The notes below the pieces were generated by a model that saw only the letters and a list, made by a program, of their open reading frames with translations, was not told the origin of the DNA and made no database searches. 64,000 bases of DNA, from contig NW_020312968.1 of the NCBI RefSeq assembly GCF_003265705.1, forward strand, positions 9,733,434-9,797,433. Direction: 5' to 3'. Source of the DNA: Callorhinus ursinus. Lineage: Eukaryota > Chordata > Mammalia > Carnivora > Otariidae. Below are positions 34,101 to 46,862 of the stretch, piece by piece. The first letter of the stretch is position 1. Each line of letters opens with the position of its first letter. The position numbers and the translations under genes were made by a program.

Positions 34101-34201
34101 CTTTCCTTCAGAGACCCAAACTGCTTCTCCTTGCTGATGCTGAATTGTGTCCTTCAAACTTCCAAACCAGCTATCATTGGCTGAATTTAGGTTGATAGTA
34201 G
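34101..34201 (-). CDS. TJP2: TJP2 exon 18: end of GUK-like domain
   Basis: A 101-base exon with acceptor TTCTATAG and donor GTATGT. It encodes [20 protein letters not shown] then [13 protein letters not shown], the last helix and strand of the GUK module. Two bases finish the Ala codon from exon 17. It ends in phase 0, so the next three exons can be considered as phase-0 cassettes. Confidence 0.95.
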
Positions 34202-34774
34202 CTATAGAAATGTAAACAAAAGGTTTGCATCAATTTCCAGAGGAATGTTTATTAAAAATGTTAACCTTACATAATTTTACTCATTTTTGTCATATTTGAA
34301 TTAAAACTCTGACAAATGCAGGAGAAAGTACACACATATTTGAACAATAAATCCCTTTAGTTGAATGTAATTAAAACCATTACTGGTCTAGCTGCTGGGA
34401 GTTTACATTACAGATGAATGTTCTAAAGTTAAAAATGAATTACTTTCTTTTCAGAATGTCTGTTTTTCAGAAAAGCTACCTTTAAAAGGTATGTTTAACA
34501 ACCGTGTTTTTAGGAGCAAAGAAAACACATCTAAAACAAACCTAAAAGTACTGTATTTTTAAGATCGTTACATAGGCATGGATGTTATAAATAAGAAAAG
34601 CATACACAAATTTACTGTTGGATATCTCCAAAAAAAATACTAAAGGTAACATTTAAGTTATATAATTTTGATAGGCTTAAATATTTTAGAATATATATAC
34701 AGATTAACCAAACTCTACAGGTGTGTATTTAAGGAATATGTATTTTCTACTCAGAACGAAATATACCTTATATA

Positions 34775-35005
34775 ATAGTACTATGGATCAACCAAGCACT
34801 TTTCCAAATACCTTACATGGATGAGCTCATTTCTTGTTTATCCAAACCTTAAAAAGTAGGTATTGCTACTGTCCCCATTTTACAGAAGAGAAATTGAGGC
34901 ACAATATTGAGAGTATCTAGCCCAAGGCCTCACACCAAACAAGTGAAGAAACCTAGATACAAGCTTAGAAGTTTGCTTTTAGAACCTGTGGCCTTAGCCA
35001 CCATA
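34775..35005 (+). mobile_element. MIR element in TJP2 intron 17
   Basis: ACTTTTCCAAATACCTTACATGGATGAGCTCATTTC... CCCCATTTTACAGAAGAGAAATTGAGGCAC... GCCCAAGGCCTCACACC: the MIR consensus in order. Confidence 0.85.
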
Positions 35006-35032
35006 CAGCACAGCCCATCTAAAAACAAATAC

Positions 35033-35200
35033 AGGGACACCTGGGTGGTTCAGATGGTTAAACGTCTGCCTTCGGCTCAGATCATGATCCCGGGGTCCTG
35101 GGATCGAGTCCCTCATCGGGATCCCTGCTTCTTGGGGAGCCTGCTTCTCCCTCTGCCTCTCATGAATAAATAAATAAAAATCTTTAAAAATAATAAAAAT
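35033..35200 (+). mobile_element. can-SINE in TJP2 intron 17
   Basis: Bounded by a perfect 13-base duplication AAAAACAAATACA at 35020-35032 and 35201-35213. It landed at the edge of a MIR. Confidence 0.96.
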
Positions 35201-35328
35201 AAAAACAAATACAAAATACCAACCAAGTAAAACATATGCAGTCATTCTCCAGCAATATGAATTTATGGACCTAACAGGGATAAATTGGTCAAACAAATTG
35301 CTCCAGAATAATAAATTAAGTTGGGCCT

Positions 35329-35515
35329 GGGCGCCTGGGTGGCTCAGTCATTAAGTGTCTGCCTTCGGCTCAGGTCATGATCCCAGGGTCCTGGGATCGA
35401 GTCCCACATCGGGCTCCCTGCTCGGCAGGAAGCCTGCTTCTCCCTCTCCCACTCCCCCTGCTTGTGCTCCTGCTCTCTCTCTCTCTCTAATAAATAAATA
35501 AAAAATCTTAAAAAA
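35329..35515 (+). mobile_element. can-SINE in TJP2 intron 17
   Basis: Starts GGGCGCCTGGGTGGCTCAGTCATTAAG. Duplication AAGTTGGGCCT at 35318-35328 and 35517-35527 (approximate). Confidence 0.95.
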
Positions 35516-35683
35516 AAGTTGGGCCTAAAATGATCAGACTGCAGGTAAATTAGGATATTTTTTTAAACTGTGTCATAGCCTTTTATTAAAGGATATGGCA
35601 TTATGTGTAGCGCCCAAAAGAAAACTGGGGCTTGGTAAAAGTTAGGCCCCCTGGTCCATCTGTCCTGAAGTCTGTGTAATGCC

Positions 35684-35711
35684 ACACACACACACGCACA
35701 CACACACACAG
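35684..35711. repeat. (CA)n microsatellite in TJP2 intron 17
   Basis: CACACACACACGCACACACACACACA, one CG interruption. Confidence 0.9.
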
Positions 35712-35899
35712 CCAAAAAAGAACCATAAAGCAATTTGTAAACGTTCTAACCCTGACCATGGAAAGTCCTGAATGGGCTTAGAATTTCCTTCATTATCAGT
35801 TATTTATAGCATTAGAATAAGCTGATACATTGCACAACTCAAGGAAAATTAACCTTGATTCCTTGGGCTTTTGTATCCTTATCACAGCACTTTGCAAAG

Positions 35900-36093
35900 T
35901 TTTTTTTTTTTAAAGATTTTATTTATTTGACAGAGAGAAAGTGAGAGAAGGAACACAAGCAGAGGAAGTGGGAGAGGGAGAAGCAGGCTTCCTGCTAGGC
36001 AGGGAGCCTGATGCGGGGCTCGATCCCAGGACCCTGGAATCATGACCTGAGGCGAAGGCAGATGCTTAACAACTGAGCCACCCAGGCACCCCT
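35900..36093 (-). mobile_element. can-SINE in TJP2 intron 17, inverted to its neighbours
   Basis: Minus-strand SINE (sense to the gene), duplication GCACTTTGCAAAG at 35887-35899 and 36094-36106. Lies about 385 bases from the opposite-strand SINE at 35329-35515. Confidence 0.96.
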
Positions 36094-36889
36094 GCACTTT
36101 GCAAAGATTATTGTGCTCTTGGGTTTTAAAATATGATGCCATAGTATTTAAATATGGAAGTGAGATTTTACACCCCAGAAACAAAATGGGTGGTTTGCAG
36201 TAAATGTATACATTAAGCTGCTTTTTGAGCTTTATGTTGGAGTTATTTAAAATGAATATAATCTGTATTTATCGTGAGGAAAACCTAAAGGTAAAAGGGC
36301 CATTTATGAAATGTAGACAATATGTTCATGCCTCCTGATACAATGAAGAAGCCATTAAGACCTTACTGAATTCACACTGAATCAAGTACATGGAAAAAAA
36401 AGACCAAACCAAACCCTCATAGTAGCTAATTTCTTAAGCTCCCTATAAAGGTAACACAGACTAAGCTGGTACCATCCAATTCATGCACTTGACCTACTTT
36501 TAAGACGTGGGTGGCACAACTTGATATTGCCTTCCCTTGCAATCAAGTACCTTTGGTTTACTGTTGGCTTTTGCTCATTAGGTTTTTCAGAATCTTTGAC
36601 TGTGAGCATTATTAATACGCTATGAGTTAATTCCTGTTGCTCCCAACCTCTGGACTAGGCCTAAATCCCTTGGATAGGCTTAATGCATCTCTCAAACTCC
36701 AGACAGTGAAATATCTAAAGAATCTGCACTCAGCCTCTGTCTTGGCTGGGAGCCCTGGGACCCTGAGGGCATCCATTCCCAGCCCCAGCACAAGTATGGT
36801 CATTACTCCCTCCCCAGCCAAGGAGGGTGTTGGGAAGTGCCAAGTGCAACAGCAGAAGGTGGTATATATGGCTGGATGGGTAGGGAGAA

Positions 36890-37060
36890 AGTGGAATGAC
36901 TGCTGAAGGATACTGGGTTTCTTTTTAGAATGATGAAAACATCCTAAAATTGATTGTGGTGATGGCTGTACAGCTCTGAATATACTAAAAACCACTGAAT
37001 TGTACACTTTAAATGGGTAAATTATAGGGTATGTAAATTAAATCTCAATAAACCTATTCA
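36890..37060 (+). mobile_element. LINE-1 3'-end remnant in TJP2 intron 17
   Basis: ATTGTGGTGATGGCTGTACAGCTCTGAATATAC... TTGTACACTTTAAATGGGTAAATTATAGGGTATG, an L1 3' end. Confidence 0.8.
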
Positions 37061-38407
37061 TGTGGCAGGGACCCCCTCTAAACGAGCAACCATTAACCAA
37101 GGTGCTCCAGCCAGAATATAGCACCTTCCATCTGCTTCCTCTGGTTACCAGTCTCTCTATTCCCTTGGGAAACCAAGAACTGGCTACTGCAGTTGGGGTT
37201 TTTTCAGCTGGTGCAAGTTTCACTTTTTCCCTCAAACCTTTTCAAAGACTGTATAATGACACAGACTATTTTTTTTTAAATATGTAATACTGAAAGATAA
37301 TAAAATAGGTTTAATATCACTAATAATCAGTAGCCTTTGTTTAGGACTTACAGAGTCCCAGGACTGAGCTGTAAACATTTCATATTACTGAAACTTGGGG
37401 AAGCTGGTAAGGGCGAGAATATCCTGTGGTACTTGAAAAATCCCACAATTTCACATAAATGGTGGCCCTGCTTGGGTTTCTCAGTCCACAGTTCCATTTC
37501 ATTGGTCCTCAAACCATGAATTGAGTACTTCAGGAATTTCAAGAAAACATGTAATTCAAACCTTATGTTTGAAAAATAACTGTGACAAGCACACACTAAA
37601 GCATTCTGTAAGGAAGGGCAGCCTAACATTTTAACTTACAATGATAAAAATTTAACTCGCTTAGGGGCAGATCTCAGAATAAAGCTTCCCTTGTCATCTC
37701 CACTTAACGGAGGAGTACCTTGAGTTTGCAAGGGGAGTCATTTTAGTACTGTCATAATTAAATACTCCTCTGCGGGAAACGGGAGCTTCTCGTTCCTGTG
37801 CAACAAGGGAAAAATAGGATATTGAGCCTGGGGAGACCACCTGCAACCTGGATTTTGAATTGCTGTATTCATCAGATCAGTTCTATTCTTCCTACTCTTA
37901 AGTCAAAAAAAATGTCGTAAGTTTATTTCCCTTCCTGGTATCTCCTATCCTCAGATGAACCCCAAATTCAACTCTTAAGGCAAGCCCCTAGTTGTTCAAT
38001 GGAATTAAGCAAAGGTGGGTGGAAGGGATGAAGGGGGGTAGGTTTAATATCATAACAATCTTGCAGGTCTTGGTTAAGTGGATGAATTATCTGTTAAATG
38101 GAGGAATTACACTCTATGACCCTTTCTGGCATTAAAAAATACATCTGTGCTGTAACATATAGAAAATTGGACACAGAGACACCAGTGTTATCTGGGCTTG
38201 GCCATACAGTAGATGTGTGACCTTGTAGAAGTTGCTGGCCTTTCTTACGGTCCAATAAGCAAACATGAAAGGCTGACCACTGTTAGCTACTGCTATAATA
38301 AAAATAGTAATAATATTATTACTGTAAGTAGTAGCAGAAGTAAAAACAACAGGAAAGATTATGTATGAATGTATCAAAAACACAAGCTCTTAAGACTCCA
38401 CATTCAC
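37061..38407. other. TJP2 intron 17, middle part
   Basis: No exon, RNA gene or clear repeat recognised. Open frames here are short and overlap one another. Confidence 0.5.
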
Positions 38408-38610
38408 GGGCGCCTGGGTGGCTCAGTTGGTTAAGCGACTGCCTTCGGCTCAGGTCATGATCCTGGAGTCCCGGGATCGAGTCCCACATCGGGCTCCCTC
38501 TCAGCAGGGAGTCTGCTTCTCCCTCTGACCCTCTTCCCTCTCATGCTCTCTGTCTCTCATTCTCTCTCTCTCAAAATAAATAAATAAAATCTTTAAAAAA
38601 AAAAAAAAAA
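38408..38610 (+). mobile_element. can-SINE in TJP2 intron 17
   Basis: Starts GGGCGCCTGGGTGGCTCAGTTGG. Imperfect duplication ACTC(C/T)ACATTCAC on both sides. Confidence 0.95.
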
Positions 38611-39069
38611 CTCTACATTCACAAAAACCCAGTTTATTACAGACCACTCTCTCCTGTACATTTGGCTAAATTACCTGTCAGTTTCAGCATTTCACCACAG
38701 TGGTAAATAGTGTATCTCTTTAACAAGAGAAGCCAGTGACAATAAAACAAGAGTCCAATGTGGACATACATTCATCTACTCGCTCCCTCCCTCCCCAGTG
38801 TCAGATATGCTAAAAATGACCTAAGTAGAGGGAGAGCAGCATTGAACTCGGAAGGCTATCATTATCCTAAGGATGTTCTATCCATACAGTGCCTTCATGC
38901 TGCTCCCACAAAACTGCTTGACCAAACACTTGATATAAGCCTCCTGATTTATACCACATTCACAGAACTAGTCACATATATAGGTATTGCATATATTCAG
39001 GTACTAAACATGCTACATTCTTAGATTATTTTACTTTTATAAGGAATAGCAGCAGTGGGTCTTCATTTC

Positions 39070-39420
39070 AGGCACTTAAAAAAATTCTATTTGAAATTTT
39101 AACCATATACAAAGTAGAGAGAACATGAACTTCCTGTCTACATTACCCAGCTTCCACAACTGTCAACTCTTGGCCAGTCTTGTCTATATCCCCACCCACT
39201 CTCCTCACCAAAGATAATTTAAGCAAATGCTAGGCATCATATTAGGTCATCCATAAATATATATTAGGTCATCCATGAATATTTTACTTAGTATACATTT
39301 CTAGAAGATAAAGACTATTTTTAAACATAATTACAGTATCATTTATTATCCTAAAAATAAGAGTAATAAATCCTTAATATCATAATACACAGAGTGTTCA
39401 AGTTTCTATTTTGGGGACCA
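39070..39420 (-). mobile_element. Old LINE-1 3'-UTR remnant, antisense, TJP2 intron 17
   Basis: ACATGAACTTCCTGTCTACATTACCCAGCTTCCACAACTGTCAACTC resembles the antisense L1 3' UTR. Diverged. Confidence 0.55.
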
Positions 39421-39793
39421 TTTTAAATAATGAAACCAAGTTCCTACCACTCTGTTAGTGTACACATGCATGGTAAATAGAGAACAGTGACAGAATCTAT
39501 ATAGAGATGTGGGTGCTAGATGGTGCATTGGGCTCAATCACTGGCCTGCAGTCCCACACAAAAATTTGAACCCATCAAAATGACCAATTTTTGCATGTCA
39601 TGGATCTTTACCATCATTTTCAATCTATAAATGCCATGAGTCTAGTTATCATTTTATAGGATTAGTTTCTTTTCAAAGAGTCATGAATAGGATTTCAGAT
39701 TACTCTTCTTTGTTCAGATTATTTTCTTATTTCTTCCATTCTTCAATTCTCTATTTCCCACTGTGGAGCAAAGAGACAACATTTTAAATTTCA

Positions 39794-40012
<219 letters not shown>

Positions 40013-40386
40013 TTAGAAATGGGGAAAAGTTATGTAAATGAGTATGTAAAGTCACAGAGCAGCAAAGAGTTTGTCTTAAGGATACATCAGGTAAAACTTG
40101 TCAGTTTAAATCAAAAAGAAAACATTTTCCTCCACATTATGCCCACTTCTGAGTAAATGAATTAACAGGTTATTTGGTATAATGTTGAGAACTCTGAAAA
40201 AAACAGTGTATCACTGCCACTGAACATCGACTGGTTTCCACACAATACAACAGCTTACGTTTATATTCATTTTTTTATCATTAACATTTAATAATTATTA
40301 AAATACAGATTCTGTTCCAAAAAGGACTGCGGCAAACTGTGACCCAATTCTTTCTGACAACATGGCCTTTAGATGAGCTTCCTCAC

Positions 40387-40466
40387 CTGTTCAATAATTT
40401 GCCGCACAGTATTTAATCGCACCACCCCACTGGATTTCTCGGATCCTGCATCTTTTGGTTCTGTTT
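40387..40466 (-). CDS. TJP2: TJP2 exon 16: GUK-like domain
   Basis: An 80-base exon with acceptor TTTTGCAG and donor GTGAGG, too short for the usual ORF cut-off. It encodes [20 protein letters not shown] then RQIIEQ. It matches the ZO-2 segment between the GUK core strand and the '[10 protein letters not shown]' strand. The first two bases finish the Lys codon begun in exon 15, and it ends in phase 0. Confidence 0.95.
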
Positions 40467-40734
40467 CTGCAAAAGCAAAAAAACAAAGAGCTAATTAATT
40501 TTTTTAGAAATCAGGACCAAAGACTCCAACCCAGCATCAGCAATGATGGAATATCTGACATCAGGAGCCGCCCTGAAGAGACCATGAGAAGGGCCCACAC
40601 CACCTCTTTAAATGAAATCTAACCATGAGGAAGGAGGCAGTCTGACAGGTGAGACAGGGGCTTGGACTCTGCAAGACAGAAAACAAAGTAGAAAAAAGGA
40701 GGATTCTAGAAAGACATAAACAGACTATATACTA

Positions 40735-41035
40735 AGTATTACTATATCACTGTTAAATTTCCTGGCTGTGATGATGTAGTGTGGTTGTATAGGAGAACAA
40801 TGTCCTTGTGCCGAGGAGATTCACATGGGTAAAAAATGTTATAATGTCTGCAACTTAATTTCAAACAGTTCAAAAGAAATTTTTTAAATTGTGTAAGTGT
40901 CTATGTCTATGGTAGGGGATGTATAAGGCAAACTTTTTGATGGGTGACAGTGACTCCATGTGCAGGGTATATGAGCATTCATTTTTTTTTTTCATTTTTC
41001 CTGTGTATTAGATATTTTTCAAAATAAAAATTGGG
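40735..41035 (+). mobile_element. Old LINE-1 3'-UTR remnant in TJP2 intron 15
   Basis: GTGATGATGTAGTGTGGTTGTATAGGAGAACAATGTCC... ATGTCTGCAACTTAATTTCAAACAGTTC... TTTTCAAAATAAAAATTGGG matches the L1MB-type 3' end. It stops about 20 bases from the exon 15 donor. Confidence 0.75.
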
Positions 41036-41061
41036 AGAGAAAAAATCATCAACAGACTTAC

Positions 41062-41157
41062 TAGCAGTTTGGAACAGGTCCGGTAACTCATTTGCCAACT
41101 TTTCCAGTGCTATATCTGCTATAGGACCAAATAAGACCACAGGTCTCTTGAAACCAG
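41062..41157 (-). CDS. TJP2: TJP2 exon 15: GUK-like domain start
   Basis: A 96-base exon with acceptor TTTCAG and donor GTAAGT. It encodes [20 protein letters not shown] then [11 protein letters not shown]. It occupies the position of the guanylate-kinase P-loop, but reads GPIADIA in place of a GxxGxGK motif. That is normal for ZO proteins, whose GUK domain binds partners instead of nucleotides. Remembered human ZO-2 has Trp in place of the Leu in 'PDLFQ'; that comparison is from memory. An old L1 remnant ends about 20 bases beyond the donor. Confidence 0.95.
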
Positions 41158-41563
41158 CTGAAATGAGACAAGAAAGGCCATGGAAACGCATTTCCTCAGC
41201 TACTAAGATAAGAAGCAAAAGTATTTTATAGGCTAGTGATAACATGACTAAATGAAATTGTGTTCTCCCTCCCCCAATTCAGCCCCGCTCTTTTCTGAAG
41301 AACATGCCTCATTCCTCTCCCCAGGACCAAAAATAACTTTGCTATAGGTAATATATATAAACTTCTGAATGGCAGTATTAAAAACAATAACTGAAGACGT
41401 GGAAATACACCGCCATGTAGGAGTCTACACAGCTCCCTTTTTTAAAGTCTTACTTCATGTATGAATATGGTAACACTCTAGCCTGGCTTTGGTTTAAGTA
41501 GTATGGTAAGTTTGACCCTATTACAGTCTGAAAATGAAGAAAAACAGGCTCAAAGCCCAGTCA

Positions 41564-42741
<1,178 letters not shown>

Positions 42742-42904
42742 TTATATGTTGCAGTCTGCTTAGCCAGAGGTCTCTTCTTGAAGAGTTACCAGCTTCTTCT
42801 ATTTCTATCACCCTTTTTACTTCTCTTCATTTAATAAGCTCAAGTGGACAGGCCGTATGGGAATCAGGACTCAGACAGGAAGAAGTTAGATTCCATTAGT
42901 TGCT

Positions 42905-44305
42905 GTGATGGTTAATTTTGTGTGTCAACTTGACTGGGCCACAGAGTGCCCAGATATCTGGTCAGACATTCTGTGTGTGTAACTGAGGGTGTTATGGAAT
43001 GAGATTAACATTTAAATTGGTAGACTGAGTAAAACAGACTGTGCTCCTACTAGGTATTTACCCCAAAGATACAAATGTAGTGAACCGAAGGGGTACGTGC
43101 ACCCCAATGTTTACAGCAGCAATGTCCACAATAGCCAAACTGTGGAAAGAGCCAAGATGTCCATCAACAGATGAATGGATCAAGATGTGGTGTATATATA
43201 CAATGGAACGTTATGCAGCCATCAAAAGAACCCAAAATCTTGTCATTTGCAACGACGTGGATGGAACTAGAGGATATTATGCTAAGTGAAATAAGTCAAT
43301 CAGAGAAAGACAAGTATCATATGATCTCACTGATATGAAGAATTTGAGAAACAAGACAGAGGATCATAGGGGAAGGGAGGGAAACATGAAACAAGACAAA
43401 ACCTGAGATGGAGACAAACTATAAGAGACTCTTAATCTCAGGAAACAAACTGAGGGTTGCTGGAGTGGTGGGGGCTGGGAGGGATGGGGTGGCTGGGTGA
43501 TGGATATTGGGGAGGGTATGTGCTATGGTGAGTGCTGTGAATTGTGTAAGACTGTTGAATCACAGATCTGTACCTCTGAAACAAATAATACAATATATGT
43601 TTAAAAAAAAAAAAAAGGCGAGAAGATAGTAGGAAGGGAAAAATGAAGGGGGGGAAATTGGAGGAGGAGATGAACCATGAGAAACTATGGCCTCTGAGAA
43701 ACAAACTGAGGGTTTTAGAGTGGAGGGGGTGGGGGGATGGGTTAGCCCAGTGATGGGTATTTAAGAGGGCATGTACTGAATGGAGCATTGGGTGTTATAC
43801 GCAAACAATGAATCATGGAACACCGATCAAAAACTAATGATGTAATGTATGGTGATTAACATAACATAATAAAAACAAAAAACAGATTGTGCTCCCTCGT
43901 GTGGTGGGCCTTGTCAATCAGTTGAAGGCCTGAATAAAACAGAAAGGTGAACCCTTCTCCAAGTAAGAAAAAAATGAACTCTTCCTGCTTTATGAACTAG
44001 GACATCAGCTTTCTTCCTACCTTCCGACTCAAGTGGAAACATCAGGTCTTCCTGGATTGTGAGCTTGCCAGCCTTCAGACTGTGACTACACTATCAGCTC
44101 TTCCAGTTGTCAGGCCTCCAGACTTTGACTGGAACCAAATCATTGGCTCTCCTGGGTCTCCAACCTGCCAACTCACCCTGCAGGCCTTGGGACTTGCCAG
44201 CCTCCATAATCATGTGAGATAGTTCCTTATAATAAATCTCTGTCTACATATACACACACCCCCTATGGATTCTGTTTCTCTTAGAGAACCCGAATACACT
44301 TGCCA
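42905..44305 (+). mobile_element. LTR-like repeat split by an L1, TJP2 intron 12
   Basis: 42905-43047 starts TGTGATGGTTAATTTTGTGTGTCAACTTGACTGGGCCA. It resumes at 43896 (TCGTGTGGTGGGCCTTGTCAATCAGTTGAAGG) and ends near GATTCTGTTTCTCTTAGAGAACCCGAATACA. The two halves add up to about 550 bases, the length of an LTR. It resembles mammalian ERVL/MaLR-class LTRs; exact family not assigned. Confidence 0.7.
43048..43878 (+). mobile_element. 5'-truncated LINE-1 nested in the LTR-like repeat
   Basis: Encodes the L1 ORF2 end in the plus direction: [20 protein letters not shown] and MERYAAIKRTQ motifs. A 3' UTR with an internal A run and a poly(A) end follow. Duplication AAAACAGA(C/T)TGTGCTCC at 43031-43047 and 43879-43895 bounds it. 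Truncated, not mobile, antisense to TJP2. Confidence 0.93.
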
Positions 44306-44324
44306 ATCAGCCTCTGAAGCCGAC

Positions 44325-44445
44325 TGGGAAGATGCTATCAACCCCCATTTTACAGATGAGAACAATGAGGCCTGCAAGGGTGTAGCAACTTGTCAGACTA
44401 GTAAGCGTTAATGTGGAAGCTGACCCAAAGATGTGGCCCTGTGCA
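44325..44445 (+). mobile_element. MIR fragment in TJP2 intron 12
   Basis: CCCCATTTTACAGATGAGAACAATGAGGCC and CAACTTGTCAGACTAGTAAGCG match the second half of MIR. Confidence 0.75.
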
Positions 44446-44717
44446 TCTTTCATATGGAAAAGTCAGTACACTCCAGACAATGGTTAAGGATAGATCACTA
44501 TTCAGAAAAGCAGTTTTATTCCAAATTGACACAACTGGTAAAATTATTTTGGTGCACAGAAAACATTTCTATAGAACATTAAGTGGTATCCAAATTTTCT
44601 CCACATACCTGTGACCCAGAAATTGAATGTGAAGATATACTTCAAATTTTTAATACCCAGACTTACCTATTCTGGTCCCAAGATAGCTCTCTCATCCTTC
44701 CCCCACTCCCCAAATTA

Positions 44718-44861
<144 letters not shown>

Positions 44862-45605
44862 TCAAACAGAAAGACAAAACAAAAACAAATAACGAAAAAG
44901 AAGTAATTTTTTAAAAGATGCCACCTAAGATTTTTATCTGTTTGCTTTTATCAGGGCCCGCCCAAAGCAAAACCCAGATGTAAGAAAGTCTTTAGTGTCC
45001 CAACACAGGCCCTCCCAGTACCTGCTATGGGCCTGGGCAGTGTGCGCATCACCACACCTTCCTGTCTCCCCACACTGCTAACTGTCCCTTAGAAATATGC
45101 CATTCCATCAAGGATTTGTCACTGAATCATATTAAAATTCCTTGCTATGTCTGTGTGTCTGTCTCTTCTTGAGTTTCCCTCAGAGGTGGTCAGGGAGGTA
45201 ATATACAATTATGAAACATAACTATAATGCTATAGGGAGTGGTGGGGTCTTATAGCAAACAGACACGCTGGCCCAGCTTAAGGTATGAACACTTTAAACT
45301 GATTCAAAGAAAACCCTGAAAATAAAAATCCAATCTACCTTTCTCCTATAGCTTCTCTCACCTAAAAGGTTTTTAATATGTGTTTATGAAATTGAAGAGC
45401 ATTAGCCTAATACATAGGCTTATATATTTAAGCTTCTGGCACACACTTATTTCTGGCAAGGAACCACAACATTTATCCCCCACTGACCAAAGAGAGGACA
45501 CAGTAAATAGCTTTGGAAAGATGTGAGAAAGCAAGTAAAATTGAAATGTGGCACAAAGAAAAAGACATTTTGGAATCTTTGTTCAGTACCTTTAAAACCA
45601 TTTTA

Positions 45606-45781
45606 TTTTATTTTTTTTAAGACTTTATTTATTTGAGAGAGAGAGAATGAGAGATAGCACGAGAGGGAAAAGCAGACTCCCCGCCGAGCAGGGAGCCTGA
45701 TGCGGGACTCGATCCTGGGACTCCAGGATCATGACCTGAGCCGAAGGCAGTTGCTCAATCAACTGAGCCACCCAGGCGCCC
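45606..45781 (-). mobile_element. can-SINE in TJP2 intron 11
   Basis: Minus-strand SINE ending GAGCCACCCAGGCGCC. Duplication CCTTTAAAACCATTTTA on both sides. Confidence 0.95.
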
Positions 45782-46683
45782 CTTTAAAACCATTTTAAAA
45801 CACAGTTACAAATAGTATAACAATTATTTTAAAGTACCTAATATTTTAATAATGAAGTAAAAAGATAAAAAATTCCTATGAAATATTTTTTTCAATCATT
45901 GAGGACTATAGAATCCTTTATTGCTGAAAAAAGTCAATAACTGAGCCTAAATTAAGGTTGGAATTTGTGATTAAGTAAAAATAGGCATTAGGTTGACACT
46001 TGGTGCTTTTGAAATGAAGTAATTTGTTAAAGCAATCTCATTAACTTTTCCTTTGAAACAATATTTAGCATTTAAGATCTCTCATTCCCATCTCTCTATC
46101 CCCCAGTTAGGGATCATCACACTTTAGAATCCAATCCTTTCTTGTGCCATTTATCTATCTACACCTGAATCTGTGTATGGCCACATGTTTTCATATGTAC
46201 TGTATGTGCTTTTATTTGAAGAAGACAAGGCCATAGGGCTTGAGGGAAGACCTTGAGGGTCCCTTTGTCCATCCTATGGCCATGTGGGACAGACCTTCCA
46301 TCAAGCCAAAAAATACAATGGTCAAAATTAAGTCACACGTGATAACTACTTAAAAACTTAGAGGAGTTTCTTTCTCTTTTCCATCCCATAAAAGTTTCTG
46401 AAAGAGAAGAACGAACCATACCAGGTAAATTATAAGCAAAGAGACAATCAAGCCAAACATGAAAACACACAGACTTCTGCTACTGGTAAGGCATACATCC
46501 TGCCACAGCACACTAGTGCATTCGCTCCACTTGTCAGGCTGCCACCTTTACAAAGGGAAGAGCTGCACTTAAAAACCCTCAGCAGAAAAAAGTTATCAGT
46601 AAATGTACAGACTTCACCACATACATTCAATCTGGCCATGAAAAGGAACATCGAAACAAATTATAGTTAAAAAGGCCAGGACA

Positions 46684-46862
46684 GGGGTGCCTGGGTGGCT
46701 CAGTTGTTAGGCGTCTGCCTTTGGCTCAGGTCGTGGTCCCAGGGTCCTGGGATAGAGCCCCCATCGGGCTCCCTGCTCCATGGGAGGCCCACTTCTCCCT
46801 CTCCCACTGCCCCTGCTTGTGTTCCCTCTCTCGCTGTCAAATTAAAAAAAAAAAAAAAAAAA
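46684..46862 (+). mobile_element. can-SINE in TJP2 intron 11
   Basis: Starts GGGGTGCCTGGGTGGCTCAG, ends in a long A run. Imperfect AAAAAGGC(C/T)A flank. Confidence 0.95.

Noticed and set aside
34907..35173. Open frame with AATAAA-like motifs suggesting a transcript end
   Set aside because: The AATAAA strings belong to SINE tails (AATAAATAAAATC), seen at every SINE copy, and are not gene-specific poly(A) signals.
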